Of a DNA stretch of 64,000 bases, positions 37,005-44,978 are shown in pieces. How positions within the stretch are numbered: the stretch's first letter is position 1; each line of letters begins with the position of its first letter. Made by a program: the position numbers and the translations under genes. Origin of the DNA: Candidatus Phaeomarinobacter ectocarpi (GTDB lineage: Bacteria; Pseudomonadota; Alphaproteobacteria; CGMCC-115125); the NCBI RefSeq assembly GCF_000689395.1, contig NZ_HG966617.1, positions 1,064,753 through 1,128,752 of the forward strand. The letters are read 5' to 3'. The notes under the pieces were generated by a model. The model saw only the letters and a list, made by a program, of their open reading frames with translations, was not told the origin of the DNA and did no database searches.

Positions 37005-37319
37005 CGACTAACTTGTAAACCATCACCAATCGACTTTCAGCCATCTCCACCCATTCCCGTGTTTTTTGCACCGAAATGATATCCACAGGCTGTGGATGAT
37101 GTGCACGACTCACTCCAAGTGATTCTTTTGACTCATGAATCTGACGGCAGCCGGTTCCTAGCCGCACGCAAAAGGAGACCAGGTCAGACGCCTGTCCCGT
37201 CATCGCCGATTCAACCTACCTATTTGAATTTGGCCTGTGGATAGTCTCCGCGATTCACTGCAACCGATTCATTTGACTCACAAATAGAGCCTGCAGCCCT
37301 CCGGCCCAGCTAGTTCATG
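37005..37319. promoter_or_regulatory. dnaB upstream region with DnaA-box and GANTC modules
   Basis: No gene is seen in these 315 bases. There are three 8-of-9 matches to the DnaA box: ATATCCACA (37079-37087), TGTGGATGA (37091-37099) and TGTGGATAG (37236-37244). The first two form a perfect inverted repeat with 8-bp arms and one central base (37081-37097). Eight GANTC sites lie at 37107, 37121, 37130, 37137, 37208, 37252, 37266 and 37275. Most of this belongs to two copies of one module. Confidence 0.8.
37090..37280. repeat. 46-bp imperfect direct repeat (DnaA box plus three GANTC)
   Basis: Copies are at 37090-37135 and 37235-37280, with about 36 of 46 positions identical and a 145-bp offset. 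Each has a TGTGGAT core, then 7 bp after the 9-mer the first of three GANTC sites, with identical internal spacing (14 and 9 bp between starts). One difference falls on the free N of GANTC. Confidence 0.85.
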
Positions 37320-38573
37320 TCACACATGCATTTGCCTGTGAGGGCCCGCCTGTGTTGTGCCCTCACGGTCGCGAAAACCCTCCTCGGCTTTGGCGATGTA
37401 GGACCGCGTCAACGGCACGGTCCCGACCTTCTTGGTCAGTTGGATCTGAAATACCATGAAACCCATGTGGCGGAATGAGGCTTCGGAGGCAGCAAGATAG
37501 AACTCCCACATCCGGCAGAAGCGTTCGTCATACACTTCTGCGGCCCGGCCTCGGTTGGCGGCAAAGCGCTCCCGCCAGTGACGCAGTGTGTCTGCGTAAT
37601 GGAGCCTGAGAATTTCGACATCGGTCACAAAAAGGCCCGCGCGTTCAATGCTCGGCAGGACCTCACTGAGAGCCGGAATATAGCCACCGGGAAATATGTA
37701 CTTCGCGATCCAGGGATTAGTTGTTCCCGGCCCGTCGATGCGTCCAATGGAGTGAACGAGCGCCACCCCATCCTCGTCAAGCAACCGCGCCACCTGCCGG
37801 AAATACTCCCCGTAGTGGCCCACACCGACATGCTCGAACATGCCCACGGAGACGATCCGGTCAAAGCAGGAATCAAGCTCGCGATAATCCTGAAGCTTGA
37901 ACCGGACGCGGTCCTTGCGATCGAGGGCATCCGCGCGGGCGTTTGACACCGTGTACTGCTCTTGGGAGAGGGTGACACCGGTCACATCCACGTCTGCCAT
38001 CTGGGCCAGATAGAGCCCAAGCCCACCCCAGCCGGACCCGATATCGAGCACGGTATGGCCGGGCGCGAGCGCCAGCTTGGCGGCAATGTGACGTTTCTTG
38101 GCCAGTTGTGCGTCGTCCAGAGACGCCAAAGGGTCCTCGAAATAGGCGCAGGAATATTGCCGGTCAGGATCAAGAAAAAGATCGTAAAGGCGTCCATCCA
38201 GGTCGTAATGATGCGCCACATTGGCCCGCGCCCGGCCGACCGGATTGTACTGCAGGATGCGCCGGTAAAATCGGCGGATCCCGGCGATCAACGCAGCCAG
38301 TGGTGTGCCATACCCGGTGCCAACATTGCGGCCCAGAAGGTCCATCAAGTCCCAGATATCACCCTCAGTGATATGAAACCGACCCTCCATATAGCCTTCG
38401 CCAAATTTGAGATGGGGGTTAAAGGCGATTGCGCGCCCGATCGAGCGGTCACGCAGGTGCAGTGTGACACGCGGTTCAGATCCGTCCCCGGCGGTCCATA
38501 ACCGTCCGTTTGCTTCGTGGACCGTCAGGTCGCCTGTTTTGACCACATATTGCAGCATCCATCTGAGGAACAT
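37320..38573 (-). CDS. cfa: Cyclopropane-fatty-acyl-phospholipid synthase
   Basis: The protein has 417 residues. The SAM motif VLDIGSGWGGLGLYLA, the ANVAHHYDLDGRLYDLFLD segment, YSCAYFEDP and a C-terminal FGMF/EHVGVGHY region mark the CFA family. It methylenates unsaturated phospholipid acyl chains at the inner membrane. The ATG at 38573 has GGAGG six bases upstream, better than the ATG-less extension to 38597. It lies between dnaB and rplI, where most relatives have nothing. Confidence 0.93.
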   Translation of the reverse strand: MFLRWMLQYVVKTGDLTVHEANGRLWTAGDGSEPRVTLHLRDRSIGRAIAFNPHLKFGEGYMEGRFHITEGDIWDLMDLLGRNVGTGYGTPLAALIAGIRRFYRRILQYNPVGRARANVAHHYDLDGRLYDLFLDPDRQYSCAYFEDPLASLDDAQLAKKRHIAAKLALAPGHTVLDIGSGWGGLGLYLAQMADVDVTGVTLSQEQYTVSNARADALDRKDRVRFKLQDYRELDSCFDRIVSVGMFEHVGVGHYGEYFRQVARLLDEDGVALVHSIGRIDGPGTTNPWIAKYIFPGGYIPALSEVLPSIERAGLFVTDVEILRLHYADTLRHWRERFAANRGRAAEVYDERFCRMWEFYLAASEASFRHMGFMVFQIQLTKKVGTVPLTRSYIAKAEEGFRDREGTTQAGPHRQMHV

Positions 38574-38665
38574 CACGCACCTCCGCTGGCCGGCCACTCA
38601 TGGTTGCCGGTCTAAAGCCCAGCCCCTACGCGAAAGTCTAAGCCCAAAAAGGCGCGACACACCAT

Positions 38666-38700
38666 GAAAAACGCCGCTACCTGAATCCAGGCAGCGGCGT
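38666..38700 (-). terminator. Rho-independent terminator after rplI
   Basis: The minus-strand hairpin has arms 38671-38683 and 38688-38700 (ACGCCGCT.CCTG and its complement, one mismatch), followed directly by a run of five T. It lies 33 bp past the rplI stop. Confidence 0.88.
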
Positions 38701-38732
38701 TGTTCTTGTCGTCGATGGTGACGGACCAGCCC

Positions 38733-39359
38733 TTAGGACTGCGTCTCGTCTTTGTCAGAGGAAGCCTCTTCGCCGGCTTCTTCATCGCCAGCTTCAAGAG
38801 CCGCAGCCTGTTCTGCATCTTCAAAGACTTCTTCAGCCAGCAGGGCTGCTTCTTCTTCTTCGTCCGTGCGATCAACAGTGACATCTTCACCGCGAGCCTG
38901 ACGCTCCGCTTCGTCCTGTGTCCGGGCCACATTGACTGTCACAGTCGCTGTTACTTCCGGGTGCAGGCGGACCGTTACGTCATGCAGGCCAAGAACCTTG
39001 ATCGGGCGCTGCAGGACAACCTGCTGACGCTCGACACTGAAGCCACCTTCGGTAAGACCTTCAGCAATGTCGCGCGTAGCAACAGAGCCATAAAGCTGAC
39101 CAGATTCAGAAGCCTGACGGATAACCGTGACGCTTTCGCCGTCCAGCTTCACCTGAACAGCTTCAGCTTCGGTACGAAGCTCAAGGTTACGGGCTTCCAG
39201 CTGTGCGCGTTCATTTTCAAAGCGTTGCCGGTTTGCTTTGTTGGCGCGAAGCGCCTTGCCGCGGGGCAGCAGGAAGTTGCGGGCATAGCCAGGCTTGACG
39301 TCTACGACATCGCCCATCTGGCCAAGTTTCTCGACCCGCTCAAGCAGAATTACGTCCAT
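38733..39359 (-). CDS. rplI: 50S ribosomal protein L9
   Basis: The protein has 208 residues from ATG 39359 ([25 protein letters not shown]...). The N-terminal beta domain, central helix and C-terminal domain are complete. A strongly acidic, Glu/Ala-rich tail of about 50 residues ([20 protein letters not shown] onward) extends beyond the bacterial core. It binds 23S rRNA domain V. It belongs to the rpsF-rpsR-rplI group. Confidence 0.96.
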   Translation of the reverse strand: MDVILLERVEKLGQMGDVVDVKPGYARNFLLPRGKALRANKANRQRFENERAQLEARNLELRTEAEAVQVKLDGESVTVIRQASESGQLYGSVATRDIAEGLTEGGFSVERQQVVLQRPIKVLGLHDVTVRLHPEVTATVTVNVARTQDEAERQARGEDVTVDRTDEEEEAALLAEEVFEDAEQAAALEAGDEEAGEEASSDKDETQS

Positions 39360-39465
39360 TGATTTTAGTCCTCGTTCCAGCAAGCGCGGCCTTGTCTGCC
39401 CAGTGCAGAAAGATCAAAAGCGCCTGTCCCGCCCAAAAGTGCGGTTAGCGGTCGACTTGGATGCC

Positions 39466-40527
39466 TCAATCGGCATCCGGTGTTGGGCCCGCATAGCGGT
39501 CCCGAAGTCCCATCCATGCTTCAACCAATCCCAGTATTCCCACCAGCATCACAGGGGAGCCAACGACAATCAGGATCAGATAGAAGCCTATGAGAATGGC
39601 AGTTCTCGCCTGCCAGCGGCGCGAAATAGCATGGATTGTTGCCAATCCCAACAAAAAATACGGGACAAACAAGAGCGCTGCGAGGGATAGCCCCGCAAAC
39701 CCCAACTCGCCGGGTAGAAAGCCCAGAATGAGCGATACCGGGAAGGCCATCAAAAAGGCCTGAGGGTAGGTGATCTGCGAGAATACGGGCGTCGGGCGCA
39801 GGCTGTTGCCGGATCGATCCACAATCAACTGGGCAATCGCCATATTGGCCAATGTCATGAGCAGCCACATGCTGCCGGCCATAGCCGGCAGGAAAGTTGC
39901 CACCATTTCCAGGAATTCGCTAGGCGAAACGGCAAGCCCTTGTCCGTCCAGCATGCGGCGGAGTTCGCCGGTATCGACAATGCCGGTGTTGAGCATCTGC
40001 ACGACCGCCCCACGCAGACCCCCTTCTGTTGCAGCCATCGACAGGATAGAGACAACAAGGAGTGTCGCTGCAATGGCTGTCGTCCAGGCAACGAGCATGC
40101 CCGGGGGATACCATTCGACATCAGGCGGTGGGGCTTCTTCGGGAGGTCCATCGCGCGTGCCATCTGCGACCGCGCGATGATGCGCTTCACGTGCTTTCGC
40201 AGCGCGGGCGGCTGCAGAAGCGCCGCGTCCGCCAACCGCGCGTGAGAGCAGCGCCAGCCGCACCAGCCAGACTGGTGCAAGCGCAACCACGGCAAAATAG
40301 ACGACACCGCTTGAGAGCCCGGCAATCACCGACATGACGACAAGCCCTGTCGCACCTGCGATCAGGGCCATCACGGTGCCCCAGCCAAGGCCGGCAATGA
40401 AGATAGGAAGCGGTGCGATGTAGGCCAGAATGATGGCCGGCGTCGCGCCGCCAGACGCTGCCGCGTACAGGATCGCGCTGGCAAGGCCTGCCAGAACGCC
40501 GATCAGCCATGGCGGAAGATTACCCAT
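39466..40527 (-). CDS. DUF2232 family membrane protein
   Basis: The protein has 353 residues with about eight hydrophobic helices. The first helix begins with PWLIGVLAGLASAILYAAAS and the YPQAFLMAFPVSLILGFLPGE region is typical of DUF2232 (YybS-like). In Alphaproteobacteria the family sits between rpsR and rplI, as here. Function is unknown. A polar loop of about 40 residues (about 115-155) separates helices 4 and 5. Confidence 0.82.
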   Translation of the reverse strand: MGNLPPWLIGVLAGLASAILYAAASGGATPAIILAYIAPLPIFIAGLGWGTVMALIAGATGLVVMSVIAGLSSGVVYFAVVALAPVWLVRLALLSRAVGGRGASAAARAAKAREAHHRAVADGTRDGPPEEAPPPDVEWYPPGMLVAWTTAIAATLLVVSILSMAATEGGLRGAVVQMLNTGIVDTGELRRMLDGQGLAVSPSEFLEMVATFLPAMAGSMWLLMTLANMAIAQLIVDRSGNSLRPTPVFSQITYPQAFLMAFPVSLILGFLPGELGFAGLSLAALLFVPYFLLGLATIHAISRRWQARTAILIGFYLILIVVGSPVMLVGILGLVEAWMGLRDRYAGPTPDAD

Positions 40528-40600
40528 TCAAGCGGTCAATCACACAGCGTAGGGGGGTAAAACTTGGAGCAGGCGCAAGCGGTGGTTGCATGCCCCAAAT

Positions 40601-40633
40601 GAAAAAGGCCCGCTGTCCTTGAGACAGCGGGCC
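40601..40633 (-). terminator. Rho-independent terminator/attenuator after rpsR
   Basis: A perfect 11-bp stem (40607-40617 with 40623-40633, GGCCCGCTGTC) with a 5-nt loop is followed on the minus strand by five T. It lies between rpsR and the DUF2232 gene and would limit read-through into the latter. Confidence 0.88.
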
Positions 40634-40646
40634 GTTCTTTGCGTTC

Positions 40647-40895
40647 TTAGTCTACCACGTAGGGCAGGATCGCCATGAAGCGGGCGCGCTTGATGGCACG
40701 GGCCAGTTCACGCTGCTTCTTGGCGGACACAGCCGTGATACGGCTTGGGACGATCTTGCCGCGCTCGGAAACGTAGCGCTGCAGAAGACGTGTGTCCTTG
40801 TAGTCGATCTTCGGTGCGTTGGCGCCGGAGAACGGGCAGGTCTTGCGACGGCGGAAGAAAGGCCGACGGGATGCGTCTGTCTGGATAATCTTCAT
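40647..40895 (-). CDS. rpsR: 30S ribosomal protein S18
   Basis: The protein has 82 residues. [32 protein letters not shown] and [20 protein letters not shown] are classic S18. It binds as a pair with S6. The gene overlaps the end of rpsF (ATGA), coupling their synthesis. Confidence 0.98.
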   Translation of the reverse strand: MKIIQTDASRRPFFRRRKTCPFSGANAPKIDYKDTRLLQRYVSERGKIVPSRITAVSAKKQRELARAIKRARFMAILPYVVD

Positions 40896-41401
40896 GCGTC
40901 TGCTCCTTCACTAGCAGGTGCGTCTGCCGCAGGTGCAGCTGCTTCAGCAACGGGTGCCGGACGACGTTCGCCACGATCTCCGCCGCGATCTCCGCCTCTG
41001 TCACCACCACGGTCGCCACCGCGATCACCACCACGGCCACCACGGTCGCCACCACGACCGCCACGGCGATCATCGCGTCCACGTGACTGCATCATGGCTG
41101 ACGGGCCTTCTTCATGCTCATCCACGCGAAGCGTGATGAAGCGCAGGATGTCGTCATGCAGACGCATCTGGCGTTCCATTTCAGCAACCGCTGCATGCGG
41201 CGCGTCGATGTTGAGCAGGGTGTAGTGACCCTTGCGGTTTTTCTTGATCTTGTAGGCGAGGGTTTTGATGCCCCAGTACTCGTTCTTTGCGATTGAGCCG
41301 CCATTGCTTTCCAGCACGGACTTGAACTCTTCAGTCAGAGTCTCGACCTGCTGCGCCGACACATCCTGCCGGGCAATAAATACGTGTTCGTAAAGCGCCA
41401 T
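40892..41401 (-). CDS. rpsF: 30S ribosomal protein S6
   Basis: The protein has 169 residues from ATG 41401 ([20 protein letters not shown]). The S6 core spans residues 1-~95. Beyond it is a long extension with GGDRGG repeats (about 105-140) and an Ala/Pro/Glu tail. Many alphaproteobacterial S6 proteins have a basic/acidic C-terminal extension, but the Arg-Gly repeat here is long and RGG-like. It is the first gene of the ribosomal group. Confidence 0.97.
   Translation of the reverse strand: MALYEHVFIARQDVSAQQVETLTEEFKSVLESNGGSIAKNEYWGIKTLAYKIKKNRKGHYTLLNIDAPHAAVAEMERQMRLHDDILRFITLRVDEHEEGPSAMMQSRGRDDRRGGRGGDRGGRGGDRGGDRGGDRGGDRGGDRGERRPAPVAEAAAPAADAPASEGADA
40979..41075 (-). repeat. GGDR-encoding tandem repeats in rpsF
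   Basis: Short in-frame units (9 to 12 nt; GGTGGCGACCGT-like on the coding strand) repeat through the S6 C-terminal extension. The tract is prone to copy-number change by slippage. Confidence 0.75.
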
Positions 41402-41630
41402 ATCAAATGGGCTCCCTTGACAATCCGCTGGTCCGGGCGCGAAGCCCCATTCTTCGTCTTGGAGAGGGAGATCTCCGTGAGGACGAACCGGGCGGGAACA
41501 CTGGAAACCGTTGTGCGAAACACGCAAGCGCTAAAGCGCCGTTCCTTCAGCTCCCGGCTCCGGACCTTGAGCGATGCGGGGAGATACGCGAAATACCTCC
41601 CCGATGCAAGCCTTTGCGCCTTGTTTGGGG

Positions 41631-41903
41631 TCATCGGTTGTCAGGCCGAGCCCGAACAGCCACCAGCCCCTTTCTCGTAATCACGTACGGATTGCCGTTT
41701 GTTGACGCGATAAGCCGTCTTTTTCGCAGTTTTCCGAAGATTTCCAGGCTGCAGATGGATAGCAGCCAGCCATCCCGGGTGACACATTCAACGTGAACGA
41801 CACGCTGACGTCTGCCGGAAGGTGAAATTTTGCGGAAATGGCGAATGAATCCGCCCTGCGCGAGTGCGTGGAGCACCCGCTGTTCGTCTCTGGAGATGTT
41901 CAT
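41631..41903 (-). CDS. YjhX-family (UPF0386) protein
   Basis: This 90-residue protein (MNISRDEQRVLHALAQGGFI..., GWLLSICSLEIFGKLRKRRL, YVITRKGLVAVRAR) is a full match to the UPF0386/YjhX family. E. coli YjhX is described as a toxin acting with the YjhQ acetyltransferase antitoxin; no acetyltransferase lies nearby here. The winged-helix-like fold could equally act as a DNA-binding regulator. The ATG at 41903 was preferred over an upstream extension. Confidence 0.85.
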   Translation of the reverse strand: MNISRDEQRVLHALAQGGFIRHFRKISPSGRRQRVVHVECVTRDGWLLSICSLEIFGKLRKRRLIASTNGNPYVITRKGLVAVRARPDNR

Positions 41904-42215
41904 TGTAGTGAGCCGTCTAAAGAAGATACGGCACCGGCGGATTGGCATGCGGACGCAAATCGCCATCAGCACGCAATAGGCGCACCGGTGCGGGTTTCCT
42001 TTAACGGGGTCGGCAAGTGCTCAGGCCCCGTTAGGCAAGCACATTCTCACTGGACATAAAATCTCCGATATCACTGCGCTTTAAGTCGCAATCCTGGGCC
42101 TCGAATGCAAGGGGCAATGCCCCTGGATAACTTGACTCAGACCATGTGCCCGGTGTCTCTCCGAGTTAACGCCCGCAAGCGGCGACTCGACAATCGGCAA
42201 CGCAAAGGAAACCCC
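41904..42215. promoter_or_regulatory. Divergent yjhX/fabD upstream region with three palindromes
   Basis: No gene is seen. The region holds a perfect 12-bp palindrome CGCACCGGTGCG (41981-41992), an 8-bp inverted repeat TAACGGGG/CCCCGTTA (42002-42009 and 42026-42033), and AGGGGCA-A-TGCCCCT (42110-42124). None has a T-run, so they are more likely operators than terminators. No clear -10 box was found for fabD. Confidence 0.5.
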
Positions 42216-43178
42216 GTGAGCGATACCATGATCCGCGCATTCACATTTCCAGGCCAGGGTGCCCAGACTATAGGGATGGGCAAGGACCTGGCGGACACAT
42301 TTCCCCAAGCCAAGGCCGTCTTTGACGAGGTCGATGAAGCCCTTGGCGAAAAGCTGACGTCAATCATGTGGGATGGGCCTGAGGAAGATCTGACCCTCAC
42401 CATGAACACGCAGCCCGCTTTGATGGCAGTATCGCTGGCAGTGTTCCGTGTGCTGCAGGCTGAAGCAGGTCTTGACCTTGCAAAGCATGCAAAATTCGTC
42501 GCCGGACATTCCCTTGGCGAATACTCAGCCCTGTGTGCGGCAGGGTCGTTGGACATCACGACAACAGCCAAACTCCTGCGATTGCGCGGCGAAGCCATGC
42601 AGCGGGCTGTGCCCGCAGGCAAGGGGGCCATGGCAGCGACGCTGGGGCTTGCGAATGACAAGGTCGCTGAAGCCGCTGACGCAGCAGCAAAGGAAACCGG
42701 CGAGCCCGTCGGCGTGGCGAATGACAATGCCAATGGTCAGGTTGTGATTTCCGGCTCAAAGGCCGGCGTCGACCGCGCCTGTGAGTTGGCAAAAGAAGCG
42801 GGTGCCAAACGCGCCATGCCGCTGGCTGTATCCGCGCCGTTCCACTCCGCATTGATGCAGCCTGCAGCCGATGAGATGGCGGAAGCGCTCAAAGACGTCG
42901 CCATTGCCGCGCCCACAGTCCCTGTTGTCGCCAATGTCCGCGCAGTGGCAGTGAGCGATCCGGAATTGATCCGTACGCTGCTGGTTGAACAGGTGACCGG
43001 CAAAGTGCGGTGGCTCGAGAGCGTCGTATACATGCGCGATCAAGGTGTCGAGGAGCTTGTTGAATGTGGGTCAGGAAAGGTCCTGACCGGCCTGACCAAG
43101 TGGATTGATAAATCCATCAAGGGCCAGACAATCAACTCCGCTGATGCTGTGCGTGCGTTGGTTGAAGCCGGGCTTTAG
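42216..43178 (+). CDS. fabD: Malonyl-CoA:ACP transacylase
   Basis: The protein has 320 residues from GTG 42216 (AAGGA seven bases upstream). FTFPGQGAQTIGMG, the Ser nucleophile in GHSLGEYSALCAAG and the His in SAPFHSALMQPA are standard. It loads malonyl groups onto ACP for fatty acid synthesis. It leads the fabD-[GFA]-fabG-acpP-fabF cluster. Confidence 0.96.
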   Translation: MSDTMIRAFTFPGQGAQTIGMGKDLADTFPQAKAVFDEVDEALGEKLTSIMWDGPEEDLTLTMNTQPALMAVSLAVFRVLQAEAGLDLAKHAKFVAGHSLGEYSALCAAGSLDITTTAKLLRLRGEAMQRAVPAGKGAMAATLGLANDKVAEAADAAAKETGEPVGVANDNANGQVVISGSKAGVDRACELAKEAGAKRAMPLAVSAPFHSALMQPAADEMAEALKDVAIAAPTVPVVANVRAVAVSDPELIRTLLVEQVTGKVRWLESVVYMRDQGVEELVECGSGKVLTGLTKWIDKSIKGQTINSADAVRALVEAGL

Positions 43179-43202
43179 AAATCTCGAAGCGAGTGATTTG
43201 CG

Positions 43203-43559
43203 ATGCCGACCTTTTCCGGGTCATGCCACTGCGGTGCCATAACGTTTGCGATTGATGCAGACGACGCAGATCGTGACCTGTATCGCTGCAACTGTAGTCT
43301 GTGCACTAAAAAAGCAATCATCATGAAACCGGTCCGCCGGGAAGATTTTCAGCTGACGGGCGGCGAGGCGGCGCTCTCTAGCTACAAATGGAACCAGCAG
43401 ATTGCAGAGCATTTTTTCTGCTCTCGATGCGGCGTCTACACACACCACAAGCGGCGATCGGACCCGAGCCAGATAAGCGTGAATTTTGGTTGCCTCGACA
43501 ATGCTATCATTCCGCCGGAACACGAGGTTGGCCTCGTCGACGGCGCTAAGCTTGAATAG
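43203..43559 (+). CDS. GFA/CENP-V family zinc protein
   Basis: This 118-residue protein has Zn ligands in the family pattern: C8-H-C10, C29-N-C31-x2-C34 and C73-x2-C76. The family includes enzymes said to activate formaldehyde with glutathione, but most members have no proven reaction. It lies 24 bp after fabD and 15 bp before fabG, so it is probably co-transcribed with fatty-acid synthesis. That position is unusual. Confidence 0.88.
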   Translation: MPTFSGSCHCGAITFAIDADDADRDLYRCNCSLCTKKAIIMKPVRREDFQLTGGEAALSSYKWNQQIAEHFFCSRCGVYTHHKRRSDPSQISVNFGCLDNAIIPPEHEVGLVDGAKLE

Positions 43560-43574
43560 AAACGGAGATGTTGG

Positions 43575-44312
43575 ATGTTTGACCTCACTGGCAAGACGGC
43601 CCTGGTAACCGGTGCTACCGGCGGTATCGGCGGTGCAATTGCAAAGTCGCTCCATGCACAGGGGGCAACAGTAGGCATATCCGGTACACGCGAGAATGTA
43701 CTGAATGAAGTCGCATCAGACCTTGGCGACCGCGTCCATGTGTTGCCGTGCAATCTGGGTGATGCGGATGCTGTAGATGCTCTTCCCAAGCAGGCGGAAG
43801 GCGCGCTCGGCCAGGTCGATATCCTCGTGAACAATGCTGGCATCACCCGAGACAACATCTTTATGCGGATGAAAGATGACGAGTGGGACCAGGTCCTCGC
43901 CGTGAACTTGACGGCCAGCTTCCGCCTCTCGCGCGGCCTGATGCGCGGAATGATGAAACGCCGTTGGGGCCGTATTGTCGGCATCACGTCAGTCGTGGGC
44001 GTCACCGGAAATCCCGGACAGGCGAACTATGCCGCCGCAAAGGCCGGCATGATCGGAATGACCAAATCCATTGCCCAGGAAGTCGCAAGTCGGGGAATCA
44101 CAGCCAATTGCGTGGCGCCCGGGTTCATCCAGACCGCCATGACCGATGTGCTGGATGATGGTCAAAAAGAGGCCATTTCGACCCGCATTCCTGCAGGTCG
44201 CCTAGGCACATCTGACGAGATTGCAGCGGCCACTTTGTATCTGGCCAGCGAAGAAGCAGCCTATGTCACCGGACAGACCATTCATGTGAATGGCGGCATG
44301 GCCATGATTTAA
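43575..44312 (+). CDS. fabG: 3-oxoacyl-ACP reductase
   Basis: The protein has 245 residues. NADP motif TGATGGIGGAIA, VNNAGITRD, Ser in ITSVVGVTGNPGQANYAAAKAG with Tyr/Lys and the C-terminal ETAYVTGQTIHVNGGMAMI-type end place it in FabG proper. It performs the first reduction of each elongation round. The cluster context confirms it. Confidence 0.96.
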   Translation: MFDLTGKTALVTGATGGIGGAIAKSLHAQGATVGISGTRENVLNEVASDLGDRVHVLPCNLGDADAVDALPKQAEGALGQVDILVNNAGITRDNIFMRMKDDEWDQVLAVNLTASFRLSRGLMRGMMKRRWGRIVGITSVVGVTGNPGQANYAAAKAGMIGMTKSIAQEVASRGITANCVAPGFIQTAMTDVLDDGQKEAISTRIPAGRLGTSDEIAAATLYLASEEAAYVTGQTIHVNGGMAMI

Positions 44313-44617
44313 CCTAACTGTCAGCTAGAGTGCCCGGGGTGAATCCAAGGCTAGAGGCCCGGAATCACTTGGTTTTTAAGGCCTATTGCCCTCACGCTGA
44401 CAATCTGGTCAAAGGAATATGATTGTGTTACCAAGCGACCGCTTTTCGGGACAGAAGCAGGCGCTGTACAAAGGTAGCGCTGCAGTTTGTCCAATATCGC
44501 GTTTGCCGTATACCTGATTGGAATTGAGACATTTCGACGGGTGTGCGAGCCTAGTTTAAGCCCCAGATCAAGCCGGTTTGTCCGTCTGATCGCATACTAT
44601 GAGCTGAGAGAAGAAAC
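44313..44617. other. Gene-free stretch upstream of acpP
   Basis: No gene is seen in these 305 bases. It probably carries the acpP promoter, since ACP is made in large amounts. A direct repeat GCGCTG (44461-44466 and 44477-44482) and short complementary pieces (CCAAG/CTTGG before a T run near 44370) were seen, but no hairpin good enough to call a terminator. Confidence 0.5.
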
Positions 44618-44857
44618 ATGAGTGACATCGCAGAGAACGTCAAAAAGATCGTTGTTGAGCACCTTGGCGTTGAAGCCGACAAGGTCACCGAAAATGCCAG
44701 CTTCATTGACGACCTGGGCGCAGACAGCCTGGACACCGTTGAGCTGGTTATGGCTTTCGAAGAAGAATTCGAAGTCGAAATCCCTGATGATGCTGCTGAA
44801 ACCATCCTGACGGTTGGCGATGCAATCAAGTTCATCAAGGAAAACGCCAGCAGCTAA
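44618..44857 (+). CDS. acpP: Acyl carrier protein
   Basis: The protein has 79 residues. The phosphopantetheine site is Ser37 in [15 protein letters not shown]. Acidic helix II and overall length are standard. It carries the growing acyl chain. AGAGAAGAAAC upstream supplies the ribosome site. Confidence 0.98.
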   Translation: MSDIAENVKKIVVEHLGVEADKVTENASFIDDLGADSLDTVELVMAFEEEFEVEIPDDAAETILTVGDAIKFIKENASS

Positions 44858-44978
44858 GCTGATGCGGCTTGAGAACTAGACCTTTTGGCGGACGGGTGTG
44901 CATCAGCATGCCCGTCCGTATTGCTATCTGACGGGTGATCCTTACATCCGTCCCTCTATACCCATCTAGGAGACATCC

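Noticed and set aside
37005-37319. Chromosomal replication origin
   Set aside because: DnaA boxes and GANTC are present, but I saw no clear AT-rich unwinding element or origin-type neighbours, and no skew or copy-number data are available; kept as a regulatory region with origin left open.
44313-44400. Terminator after fabG
   Set aside because: Complementary pieces near 44350-44375 are short with a long loop; not a convincing intrinsic terminator.
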